Positions 1 through 5,599 of a stretch of DNA of 7,260 bases are shown one piece after another; the stretch's first letter is position 1, and each line of letters opens with the position of its first letter. The notes beneath the pieces were generated by a model. It was given only the letters and a program-made list of their open reading frames with translations. It was not told the DNA's origin and searched no databases. A program made the translations under genes and the position numbers. Source of the DNA: Ruminococcaceae bacterium UBA6855 (GTDB lineage Bacteria; Bacillota; Clostridia; Oscillospirales; Acutalibacteraceae); assembly GCA_002451755.1 (NCBI GenBank), contig DKDF01000041.1, positions 24,885 to 32,144 of the forward strand, in the 5' to 3' direction.

Positions 1-66
1 GCAACCGGATGTAAACTTTTAGGCGTTACAGGGTACTGCGTGTCGAAAAAAGGTATAAACAGATTG

Positions 67-82
67 TTTACAATTTTGTAAA
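67..82. promoter_or_regulatory. Palindrome over the -35 box (candidate operator)
   Basis: TTTACAATTTTGTAAA is a perfect 7-bp inverted repeat around a central TT. It covers the whole -35 hexamer and the first part of the spacer, where a bound repressor would exclude RNA polymerase. The core reads TACA-N4-TGTA, loosely like TACA/TGTA dyads of BlaI/CopY-type repressors, but the spacing differs and I do not assign a regulator. AT-rich DNA yields such palindromes by chance fairly often. Confidence 0.45.
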
Positions 83-95
83 AATAATGTATAAT
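67..95 (+). promoter_or_regulatory. Sigma-A promoter of the secreted hydrolase gene
   Basis: The -35 box TTTACA (67-72, five of six consensus bases) and a perfect TATAAT -10 box (90-95) are separated by exactly 17 bp. Transcription should start near 102, giving a leader of about 36 nt before the ATG at 138. The surroundings are AT-rich compared with the coding DNA. The promoter also rules out the longer reading-frame start at 87, because that ATG lies inside the -10 region and would not be on the transcript. Confidence 0.85.
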
Positions 96-104
96 TTTCC
101 TGTT

Positions 105-116
105 GCACATATGTGC
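105..116. promoter_or_regulatory. 12-bp perfect palindrome just after the start site
   Basis: GCACATATGTGC is a perfect 12-bp palindrome at about +4 to +15 relative to the predicted start. It lies between the promoter and the ribosome binding site and is not AT-rich filler. It could be a second operator half or a roadblock site. It has no loop, so it would not make a good RNA hairpin within one transcript. Function is inferred from position only. Confidence 0.35.
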
Positions 117-120
117 TTAC

Positions 121-129
121 GAAAGGAGA
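121..129 (+). promoter_or_regulatory. Ribosome binding site fixing the hydrolase start
   Basis: GAAAGGAGA contains the AGGAG core at 124-128, nine bases before the ATG at 138. The in-frame ATG codons at 87 and 111 have no such site, and the one at 87 precedes the predicted transcript start. The start at 138 also places a lysine-rich signal-peptide n-region directly at the N-terminus. Confidence 0.85.
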
Positions 130-137
130 ATACAAAA

Positions 138-2045
138 ATGAAGAAAAATCCGTTCAAGCGGATACTCTGCATTGTCATCGCCGCAGTGATGCTCTGCTCG
201 GTATTTGCTTCGACCGCGGCGGCCGCCACCAAGTGCGCCTGCGGCCATTCACCCGTTGTCATGATCTCCGGCTTCGGCGCGACCATTCTCTCGGAGAAGC
301 AGGAGGACGGCTCATTGAAGCGCGTTTTCCCGCCCGACACCAAAGAGATCCTCAAGCTCCTCGGAGTCAATGCCCCCGACCTCGTCACGGGTATAATCGA
401 GCTCATCGCTCAGAAGGGCACGGACGGCATCGAAAAGCCGCTGCGCGACATCATCACTTCTATCGTTGAGCCGCTCAGAATGAACGACGACGGCACTTCC
501 TATTACGACATCGTGCCGATACTCAGCGGCGCGAAGAACACGAGCCTCGAGGCGTTCACGAAGAACGACCAGCTCGACCTCGTCCCCTACACAGGCTCCG
601 AGTTCCTCGACATGGAGGTCATCGGCGACAAGATTGGCGACGACCATGTTTTCAACTTCCTCTATGACTGGAGACTCAGCCACGCCGATGTTGCGGCTCA
701 GCTCCACGATTATCTCGCAGAGGTCTGCGCCCTCACCGGGCACGACAAGGTCAGCGTATACAGCATCAGCCAGGGAAGCCTGCTGCTTGGCACTTATATG
801 TATGAGTATCCGAACGACAACTATATCGACCGCGCAGTGTTCGACACTCCGCTTCTCGCGGGCAGCAACCTTGTCTCCGATCTCTACACTGACAAGCCCC
901 TTGCATTGAACTTCGACACCACCCTTGATATCCTCAGAGCTATCCTGCACACCGAGACCGACTTCTCGTTCGTCATGGACATCATCCCTGCCGACGGCGC
1001 GAACAACATCGCAAACTACGGTCTCAAGAGCATGATCCTGCCGAGCGTTATAAACATCCCCGCATTCTGGGAGATGTGCGCTCCGGATCAGTATAACTAT
1101 ATCAAGTCCCTGCGCCTCGACTCCGTCAAGAACGCAAAGCTCATTGAAAAAGTCGAGAAAGTCAGAAACGGCTTTATGTCTCACATTTCCGAGACCCTCT
1201 ATGCTCAGCAGAAGAAGGGCGTCAGCGTCTCGATAAAAGCTTGCTCCGGCGTTCCGCTCGCATCGGGCACCGTTGACAACAGCGACGGCATAGTCAACAT
1301 GAAGTACTCCTGCGGCGCCGTCTGCGCGCCCTTCGGCGAGACTTTCCCCGCTGACTACAAGCAGGCTGTCAAGACCGGCAAGAACAATATCTCGCCCGAC
1401 AGAACAGTCGACCTTTCGACCGGCTATATGCCCGAGCGCACATGGGTCGTTGACCGCCACTATCACGGCCAGGCGGAATGGGATCCCCGCACCTACTCTC
1501 TGCTCATGGATCTCCTGCTCACCGACAACATCAAGGACGCATATTCGCACATCGAATATCCCCAGTTCATGGAGAGCCTCGCTCCGACGAGCGACGTAGT
1601 CGTTCTCTTCAAGAGCACGAACTCCTCGTTCCTGCCGACTCTCTCGAAGCATCTCTTCTCCTGCAACTCCGTCATGGTCAAGAACCTGTCGAAGAAGGAC
1701 AAGATAAAGATCTCCTCGATAACCTCGGAGAACGGCACGCTGAACTTCGCCCTGCCCTATCCGATAGTCCTTGAAGCAGGCGAGAGCGCCGAGATAGCCT
1801 TCACCGGAAAGGTTCCCGCGACCGAGAGCTACGACAAGATAACCGTAGCCTACAAGCGCATGACCGTCACCGGCAAGGACGCGACCCGCGACTTCGGCTT
1901 CACCGTCACCCGCAGCTATTCGGGCGTCACGAAGATCGATCTCACCCCCGCTTATATCATCACCGCTATACGCATAGCGCACGATATCAGCGATGTCCTC
2001 GCTCAGATAAACGCGGTCATCTCGTTCATCAACGGGCTGAAATAA
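138..2045 (+). CDS. Secreted LCAT/PGAP1-like alpha/beta-hydrolase (lipase or acyltransferase family)
   Basis: A 635-residue exported protein, probably an esterase, lipase or acyltransferase; the substrate cannot be read from sequence. Residues 1-30 form a signal peptide (MKKNPFKR n-region, hydrophobic core, AxA-type cleavage near A29/A30). The mature enzyme opens with CACGHSPVVMISGFG; G45-F46-G47 fits the oxyanion-hole strand. FLYDWRL (174-180) is the YDWR signature of LCAT-type enzymes. The nucleophile elbow is SISQG with Ser211; the first elbow Gly is replaced by Ser209. SDGIV supplies the likely acid Asp383, and DRHYHG the likely base His441 or His443. Residues about 485-595 look like a beta-sandwich (ending LEAGESAEIAFTG), followed by a helical tail with no clear membrane anchor, LPXTG or dockerin. 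The gene is monocistronic, with its own promoter and terminator. No frameshift is seen. Family assignment is fairly firm; the domain limits and exact triad are inferred. Confidence 0.85.
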   Translation: MKKNPFKRILCIVIAAVMLCSVFASTAAAATKCACGHSPVVMISGFGATILSEKQEDGSLKRVFPPDTKEILKLLGVNAPDLVTGIIELIAQKGTDGIEKPLRDIITSIVEPLRMNDDGTSYYDIVPILSGAKNTSLEAFTKNDQLDLVPYTGSEFLDMEVIGDKIGDDHVFNFLYDWRLSHADVAAQLHDYLAEVCALTGHDKVSVYSISQGSLLLGTYMYEYPNDNYIDRAVFDTPLLAGSNLVSDLYTDKPLALNFDTTLDILRAILHTETDFSFVMDIIPADGANNIANYGLKSMILPSVINIPAFWEMCAPDQYNYIKSLRLDSVKNAKLIEKVEKVRNGFMSHISETLYAQQKKGVSVSIKACSGVPLASGTVDNSDGIVNMKYSCGAVCAPFGETFPADYKQAVKTGKNNISPDRTVDLSTGYMPERTWVVDRHYHGQAEWDPRTYSLLMDLLLTDNIKDAYSHIEYPQFMESLAPTSDVVVLFKSTNSSFLPTLSKHLFSCNSVMVKNLSKKDKIKISSITSENGTLNFALPYPIVLEAGESAEIAFTGKVPATESYDKITVAYKRMTVTGKDATRDFGFTVTRSYSGVTKIDLTPAYIITAIRIAHDISDVLAQINAVISFINGLK

Positions 2046-2061
2046 AAATTATAATAAAGCG

Positions 2062-2096
2062 CGAGCGGCATAACTTCTGTTATGCCGCTTGTTTTT
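2062..2096 (+). terminator. Intrinsic terminator of the hydrolase gene
   Basis: An 11-bp perfect stem (AGCGGCATAAC at 2064-2074 paired with 2079-2089) closes a TTCT loop. It extends by a G-T wobble (2063/2090) and a C-G pair (2062/2091), and is followed directly by five T (2092-2096). It starts 17 bases after the stop codon. The opposite side is also T-rich on the minus strand, so it may stop transcription in both directions. Confidence 0.9.
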
Positions 2097-2099
2097 ATG

Positions 2100-2278
2100 A
2101 ACATCATAAAAACATGGTGCAGAAAGCGGTTTCTTTGCTCCGAAGCCGTACCAAAGGTACTGCGGGCGGGCAAAAAAGCGCTTAAAAGAGCAAAAAATAA
2201 ATAGAAAATCAAATAAAATAAAGGTCATAATCCGCGTTCTCACCCGCGAATTATGACCTTTAACCTTTTTTGCTCTTT
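2100..2278. repeat. Convergent intergenic region with nested inverted repeats
   Basis: This is the only sizeable non-coding stretch (2046-2315, 270 bp). Between the two terminators it has no supported gene; the small minus-strand reading frames here lack ribosome binding sites and are low-complexity. It holds GTACC-AAA-GGTAC (2148-2160), AGAAA-N4-TTTCT (2121-2134), AAGCGCTT (2176-2183), and a 13-bp perfect long-range inverted repeat, AAAGAGCAAAAAA (2185-2197) with TTTTTTGCTCTTT (2266-2278), which brackets the aspS terminator hairpin. The density of dyads suggests a decayed or dispersed intergenic repeat unit, but only one copy is in this window. Confidence 0.4.
2221..2260 (-). terminator. aspS: Terminator of the hisS-aspS unit, possibly bidirectional
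   Basis: Arms 2221-2236 (AAGGTCATAATCCGCG) and 2245-2260 form a 16-position stem with an 8-nt loop, starting 55 bases after the aspS stop. On the minus strand all 16 positions pair, one as a G-U wobble; on the plus strand that position (2232/2249) is a C-A mismatch. The structure therefore looks built for minus-strand RNA. There it is followed by the U-rich run TTTATTTTATTTG. The plus side also has six T (2266-2271), so it may back up the hydrolase terminator. Confidence 0.85.
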
Positions 2279-2315
2279 GGTCTGCGCTAAATGCGGCGCG
2301 CCACTTTCTGTTTTG

Positions 2316-3650
2316 TTACGGGGTGAGTCTGTTCGGACCTCTGAAGATGAACATTGCTTCTTTTATATGGAGTCCGAGCATGAGCATCGTGAGGCGGTCG
2401 ATGCCGATACCGAAGCCACCATGGGGCGGGCAGCCGTATTTGAAGAACTCGAGATAGAACTCAACGTCCTTGTCGAGACCCTTCTCCTGCGCCTGGCTCT
2501 TGAGCACATCGTATCTGTGCTCGCGCTGCGCGCCGGTGGTTATCTCGACGCCGCGCCAGATGAGGTCATAGCCCTGCGGCACGCCGTTCTCGTCGCGCAT
2601 ATGGTAGAACGCGCGCTTCTCGGCGCTGTAGTCGGTGATGAACAGGAACTCGTGGCCGTATTTCTTCATGACCCAGTCGTAGCTCAGACGCTCGGCGTCG
2701 GTCGTGAGGTCGCCCTTTTCGCTGTCGGGCACGGTATAGCCGAACTCCTTTTCGAGCTCGTCATAGAGATCGGCAAGCTTTATGACCGGGAACGGGGTCG
2801 TCGGGACGATAACCTCCTTGCCGAACAGCTCCTTTATCTCCTCGCCGTACTTCTCCTTAACCTCTTTGAGCATATAGGTCAGCAGCTCCTCCTCCATCTT
2901 CATGACATCCTTGAAAGAGGTGATGTAGCTGAACTCGAGGTCGAAGCCGGAGAACTCGGTGGTGTGCTTGTTGGTGTATGATTTTTCGGCTCTGAAAACG
3001 GGACCGACTTCAAATATGCGCTCGAAGCCGCTCGCCATTGCCATCTGCTTATAGAACTGGGGGCTCTGCGCGAGATAAGCAAGGCAATCAAAATACTTGA
3101 CCTCAAAGACCTCGGCTCCGCTCTCGCTCGCCGCGCCGATGAGCTTCGGGGTGTGAATCTCGATAAAATTATGATCTATCAGGAACCGGCGCATGGCGTT
3201 GACCATGACGGTCTGAACCTTGAACATGAGCTGATTTTCGTCGGTGCGAAGATCGATCCAGCGGTAGTCAATGCGCTGGTCGATGCTCGAACGCTCGACG
3301 CCCGGGCGCTTCTTGGTCGCGGGGATCTCCTTGCGCACTATCGGCAGCGCGTCGGCTATCGACTCCGCGGTTATCGACTCGGGGATAATTTCAATTCCGC
3401 CCATCTTGACGAAATCGTTCTCGACGGCGGTGCCGACGACCGAGATAACGGAATCCTGAGTCAGGGTCGCTATCACGGGGCAGAGCTCCGGCAGCTTCTC
3501 TTTCTCGACGGTTATCTGAATTTTTCCGGTGATATCCTTGAGCACGATGAAAGCCATATACTTGCTGTCGCGCAGGTTTTCGACGAAGCCCTGAACGAGC
3601 ACGGGTTTGCCGAGATTATTTTTGATGTCCGCAATGTAAGTTCTCTCCAT
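2316..3650 (-). CDS. aspS: Aspartyl-tRNA synthetase, short archaeal-type (possibly non-discriminating)
   Basis: This class IIb synthetase charges tRNA with aspartate in the cytoplasm. At 444 residues it matches the archaeal/eukaryotic-like form (about 430-440) and lacks the GAD insertion of the usual bacterial enzyme (about 590). The N-terminal OB-fold anticodon domain spans about 1-105. The catalytic core has motif 1 (FIEIHTPKL, 162-170), the flipping loop ASESGAEVF (174-182), LAQSPQFYKQ (193-202, the AspRS rather than AsnRS form), motif 2 with Arg220 in VFRAEKSYTNKHTTEF, TTGAQREHRYDVL (371-383) and motif 3 GGFGIGIDRL (411-420). It ends IFRGPNRLTP, whereas the archaeal form I recall has RD before the RLTP end. 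Enzymes of this type in bacteria often also aspartylate tRNA-Asn for GatCAB amidation; no gatCAB lies here, so specificity is open. Start: ATG overlaps the hisS stop by one base, with its own Shine-Dalgarno. Confidence 0.93.
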   Translation of the reverse strand: MERTYIADIKNNLGKPVLVQGFVENLRDSKYMAFIVLKDITGKIQITVEKEKLPELCPVIATLTQDSVISVVGTAVENDFVKMGGIEIIPESITAESIADALPIVRKEIPATKKRPGVERSSIDQRIDYRWIDLRTDENQLMFKVQTVMVNAMRRFLIDHNFIEIHTPKLIGAASESGAEVFEVKYFDCLAYLAQSPQFYKQMAMASGFERIFEVGPVFRAEKSYTNKHTTEFSGFDLEFSYITSFKDVMKMEEELLTYMLKEVKEKYGEEIKELFGKEVIVPTTPFPVIKLADLYDELEKEFGYTVPDSEKGDLTTDAERLSYDWVMKKYGHEFLFITDYSAEKRAFYHMRDENGVPQGYDLIWRGVEITTGAQREHRYDVLKSQAQEKGLDKDVEFYLEFFKYGCPPHGGFGIGIDRLTMLMLGLHIKEAMFIFRGPNRLTP

Positions 3651-3664
3651 TATCTGAGCCCTCC
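3648..3664 (-). promoter_or_regulatory. Overlapping stop-start TAATG and RBS coupling hisS to aspS
   Basis: The hisS stop (TAA, 3650-3652) shares one base with the aspS ATG (3648-3650). A Shine-Dalgarno GGAGGG (3659-3664) lies within the last hisS codons, eight bases before the aspS start. This arrangement supports co-transcription and translational re-initiation, holding the two synthetases at linked levels. Confidence 0.9.
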
Positions 3665-5008
3665 AAAGAGATTTGATATATCGGCAGCGTTGAGATCTCC
3701 GTCATTGATACTGTCCGCAAAGGCATTTGCCGCAGCCTGAACGAGAGCCGACGAGAATTCATCGCTGAAGTTTTCGATTGAGAAAGCGGTCTTTTCGCCG
3801 TTTTCCATGTTCTTGACGAGGACTTCGCCCTTGGCGATATCGTCGTCGCCGATAACGCAGGTGAAGCGCGCGCCCAATTTGTCGGCGTATTTCATCTGAG
3901 CCTTGACCGAGCGTCCCGCAACGTCAAACTGTGCGCTGACTCCGTCCGAGCGAAGATCGGTGCAGAGCTTCGCCGCAACGAGCGAAGCGGCGTCGCCGAT
4001 AGAGCCGATATAGATATCGCACTTCTGGTCGCCGGGCAGCTCAATGCCCTGAGCCTCGATAACGCTGAGCAGTCGCTCGAGTCCCATTGCGAAGCCGAGC
4101 GACGGGGTGTGCTGGCCGCCGAGCTCTTCAATGAGTCCGTCATAGCGTCCGCCGCCGCCGCAGACAAGTCCGTCGGTCTTGTCGTTATGCGAGACGAATT
4201 CGAAAACGGTCTTTGTATAGTAATCAAGTCCGCGCACGATGTGCGGGTTGACAACATAGTCTATCATCAGCGCGTCAAGATAGCTCTTGACCTTCTCGAA
4301 ATGCTCGCGGCACTCGTCGCAGAGATAGTCGAGCATAACGGGAGCACCCTCCGCTATCTTCGAGCAGACGGGACTCTTGCAGTCGAGAATACGCATGGGG
4401 TTGCGCTCGAGCCTGTCGAGGCAGGTTCCGCACAGCTCATCCTTATACTGCTCAAAATATGCCTTGAGCGCCTTGTGATACTCGGCGCGGCAGGTCGGGC
4501 AGCCGATTGAGTTTATCTCGAGCGTCAGATCTTCGATTCCGAGGAAAGCGAATATCTCGGCGGCGAGAGAGATTATCTCGGCATCGGCGGCGGGAGCCGA
4601 AGTGCCGAAAACCTCAACGCCGAACTGGTGGAACTCCCTGTATCTGCCGGACTGCGGCTTCTCGTAGCGATAGCACGAGGTTATATAGCAGGTCTTCTGC
4701 GGCAGGGGCTCGTTGAAAAGTCCGTGCTCTAAAAATGCGCGCGCAGCGCCCGCAGTGCCCTCGGGTCGAAGCGTTATCGAACGTCCGCCCTTGTCGAGGA
4801 AAGTGTACATCTCCTTCTGCACGACATCGGTGGTGTCGCCCACGCCGCGGGCAAACAGCTCCGTATGCTCGAACACGGGAGTGCGAATCTCCTTGAAGCC
4901 GAAACGCGAGGCTATATCGAGCAGGGTATTTTCAAGAAAGCGGTTTTTATAGCTCGCCGCGGGCAGCACATCCTGGGTGCCCTTGACAGCTTTCGTAAAA
5001 AGAGCCAT
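3650..5008 (-). CDS. hisS: Histidyl-tRNA synthetase
   Basis: This cytoplasmic class IIa synthetase charges tRNA-His with histidine. All signatures are present: KGTQDVLP (9-16), motif 1 region (about 41-52), TLRPEGT (79-85), motif 2 CYRYEKPQSGRYREFHQFGVE (112-132), the histidine-specific RGLDYYTKTVFE (259-270), GGGGRYDGL (284-292) and motif 3 GFAMGLERLL (305-314). A C-terminal anticodon-binding domain covers about 328-415. The insertion domain carries four cysteine pairs (C170/C173, C193/C196, C210/C215, C230/C233), suggesting metal binding, as in other Firmicutes HisRS. About 30 residues follow the usual end of the fold and include the acidic NDGDLNAADIS. The start at 5008 has GGAAGGA (5017-5023) eight bases upstream. 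It overlaps aspS by one base. No T-box motif and no clear promoter is visible in the 107 bp between mgsA and hisS. Confidence 0.96.
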   Translation of the reverse strand: MALFTKAVKGTQDVLPAASYKNRFLENTLLDIASRFGFKEIRTPVFEHTELFARGVGDTTDVVQKEMYTFLDKGGRSITLRPEGTAGAARAFLEHGLFNEPLPQKTCYITSCYRYEKPQSGRYREFHQFGVEVFGTSAPAADAEIISLAAEIFAFLGIEDLTLEINSIGCPTCRAEYHKALKAYFEQYKDELCGTCLDRLERNPMRILDCKSPVCSKIAEGAPVMLDYLCDECREHFEKVKSYLDALMIDYVVNPHIVRGLDYYTKTVFEFVSHNDKTDGLVCGGGGRYDGLIEELGGQHTPSLGFAMGLERLLSVIEAQGIELPGDQKCDIYIGSIGDAASLVAAKLCTDLRSDGVSAQFDVAGRSVKAQMKYADKLGARFTCVIGDDDIAKGEVLVKNMENGEKTAFSIENFSDEFSSALVQAAANAFADSINDGDLNAADISNLFGGLR

Positions 5009-5036
5009 GTTTCTGTTCCTTCCATAAAAACATTAA

Positions 5037-5055
5037 ATCCCGCCGTTGGCGGGAT
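5037..5055 (-). other. Hairpin in the hisS leader
   Basis: ATCCCGCC (5037-5044) and GGCGGGAT (5048-5055) form a perfect 8-bp stem with a 3-nt loop. On the minus strand it sits about 28 bases before the hisS ATG, just upstream of the Shine-Dalgarno, and is followed by TTTAATGTTTTT, an interrupted U-rich run. It could be a weak second terminator after mgsA, an attenuator of hisS, or a 5' end stabiliser. The structure is certain; the role is not. Confidence 0.55.
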
Positions 5056-5072
5056 GAGCGAAAAAGCTCCGG

Positions 5073-5107
5073 AAAAAGCCGCCCGGCGGGAAATACCGCC
5101 GGGGCGG
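5073..5107 (-). terminator. mgsA: Intrinsic terminator of mgsA
   Basis: Read on the minus strand, CCGCCCCGGCGG (5096-5107) pairs with CCGCCGGGCGG (5079-5089) as an 11-bp GC-rich stem with a single bulged C and a 6-nt loop. It is followed by CTTTTT (T run at 5073-5077 on the complementary side). It begins eight bases after the mgsA stop codon. The U run is short, so some read-through into hisS is plausible. Confidence 0.8.
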
Positions 5108-5115
5108 GTCAAAGC

Positions 5116-5517
5116 TTATTTCGGGTTGACTATATCGCGCCAATCAAGGTCGCCGCGCGCAAGGCTGTGAATAAGAGCCTCGGCGGTGGCTATATTGGTG
5201 GCAACGGGGATGTTGTGCACGTCGCAGAGTCTGAGAAGATTTGCTTCGTTGGGCTCGTGCGGCTTGGGTGTGAGCGGATCTCTGAACATGAGCAGAAGAT
5301 CGATCTCGTTGCAGGCTATTCTGGAAGCTATCTGCTGGTCGCCGCCCTGACTTCCGCTGAGGAAGCGCTGGATCTCAAGTCCCGTTGCTTCGGCTACGAG
5401 CTTGCCCGTAGTGCCGGTCGCGCACAGGGAATGGCGGCTCAGGATACCGCAATAAGCTATACAGAACTGGGTCATAAGTTCTTTTTTTGAGTCGTGAGCC
5501 ATGAGAGCGATGTTCAT
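5116..5517 (-). CDS. mgsA: Methylglyoxal synthase
   Basis: This enzyme converts dihydroxyacetone phosphate to methylglyoxal and phosphate, the first step of the bypass used when phosphorylated sugars build up. The 133 residues are one MGS-like domain, near the length of the Bacillus enzyme and shorter than the 152-residue E. coli enzyme at both ends. With an offset of 11 from E. coli numbering, the phosphate-binding residues K12, T34, T36, T37, S54 and G55 are all present, in HDSKKE, ATGTTG and LSGSQGGDQQ. Also kept are D9 (Asp20), the catalytic base D60 (Asp71), D80 (Asp91) and H87 (His98). The position of Asp101 is N90 (PHEPNEAN instead of PHEPD). The start has an AAGGGGG ribosome binding site about eight bases upstream. 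It has its own promoter and terminator, and follows gyrA on the same strand after 122 bp. Confidence 0.95.
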   Translation of the reverse strand: MNIALMAHDSKKELMTQFCIAYCGILSRHSLCATGTTGKLVAEATGLEIQRFLSGSQGGDQQIASRIACNEIDLLLMFRDPLTPKPHEPNEANLLRLCDVHNIPVATNIATAEALIHSLARGDLDWRDIVNPK

Positions 5518-5541
5518 TGTGTATCCCCCTTTTCCGAGTTG

Positions 5542-5569
5542 TTGACTTCGCTGGTCATGTTAATATGAT
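5542..5569 (+). promoter_or_regulatory. Possible divergent promoter facing gyrA
   Basis: On the plus strand TTGACT (5542-5547) and TATGAT (5564-5569), each five of six consensus bases, are separated by 16 bp. The -10 overlaps that of the mgsA promoter because the local sequence TGATATCA is palindromic. A transcript starting near 5576 would be antisense to the 3' end of gyrA, with no plus-strand gene ahead. Confidence 0.35.
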
Positions 5570-5593
5570 ATCAGAGAAACCGGGTTATGACAA
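5565..5593 (-). promoter_or_regulatory. mgsA: Extended -10 sigma-A promoter of mgsA
   Basis: On the minus strand the -35 TTGTCA (5588-5593) and -10 TATCAT (5565-5570), each with one mismatch, are spaced 17 bp apart. The -10 is preceded by TGA, an extended -10 motif. Transcription would start near 5558, leaving a leader of about 40 nt with the AAGGGGG ribosome binding site. mgsA therefore need not depend on gyrA transcription. Confidence 0.8.
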
Positions 5594-5599
5594 GAGTTA

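Noticed and set aside
1..66. Open plus-strand frame from the window edge to a stop at 79-81
   Set aside because: Only 26 codons with no recognisable protein sequence, and it runs into the hydrolase promoter. It could be a gene end, but nothing supports that.
87..137. Longer N-terminus for the hydrolase starting at 87
   Set aside because: The ATG lies within the -10 region and has no ribosome binding site; the start at 138 has both an RBS and a proper signal peptide.
195..200. Possible lipoprotein signal at Cys20 of the hydrolase
   Set aside because: The residues before the cysteine (VML) do not fit a lipobox, and a better AxA cleavage site lies ten residues later.
312..1982. 556-residue minus-strand open frame inside the hydrolase gene
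   Set aside because: It is a shadow caused by GC-biased codon use; it has no RBS, no known motif and lies fully antisense to a well-supported gene.
2003..2243. Two small minus-strand open frames in the convergent intergenic region
   Set aside because: They overlap each other and the terminators, are Phe/Leu-rich from A/T runs, and lack ribosome binding sites.
2253..2981. 242-residue plus-strand frame opposite aspS
   Set aside because: Shadow of aspS; its sequence mirrors the AspRS codons and has no independent start signals.
4912..5112. Possible leader peptide gene upstream of hisS
   Set aside because: It starts from a TTG within the mgsA terminator, overlaps hisS, has no RBS and no run of histidine codons.
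5009..5115. T-box riboswitch for hisS
   Set aside because: The gap is too short and lacks the conserved antiterminator sequence; the hairpins are simple stems.
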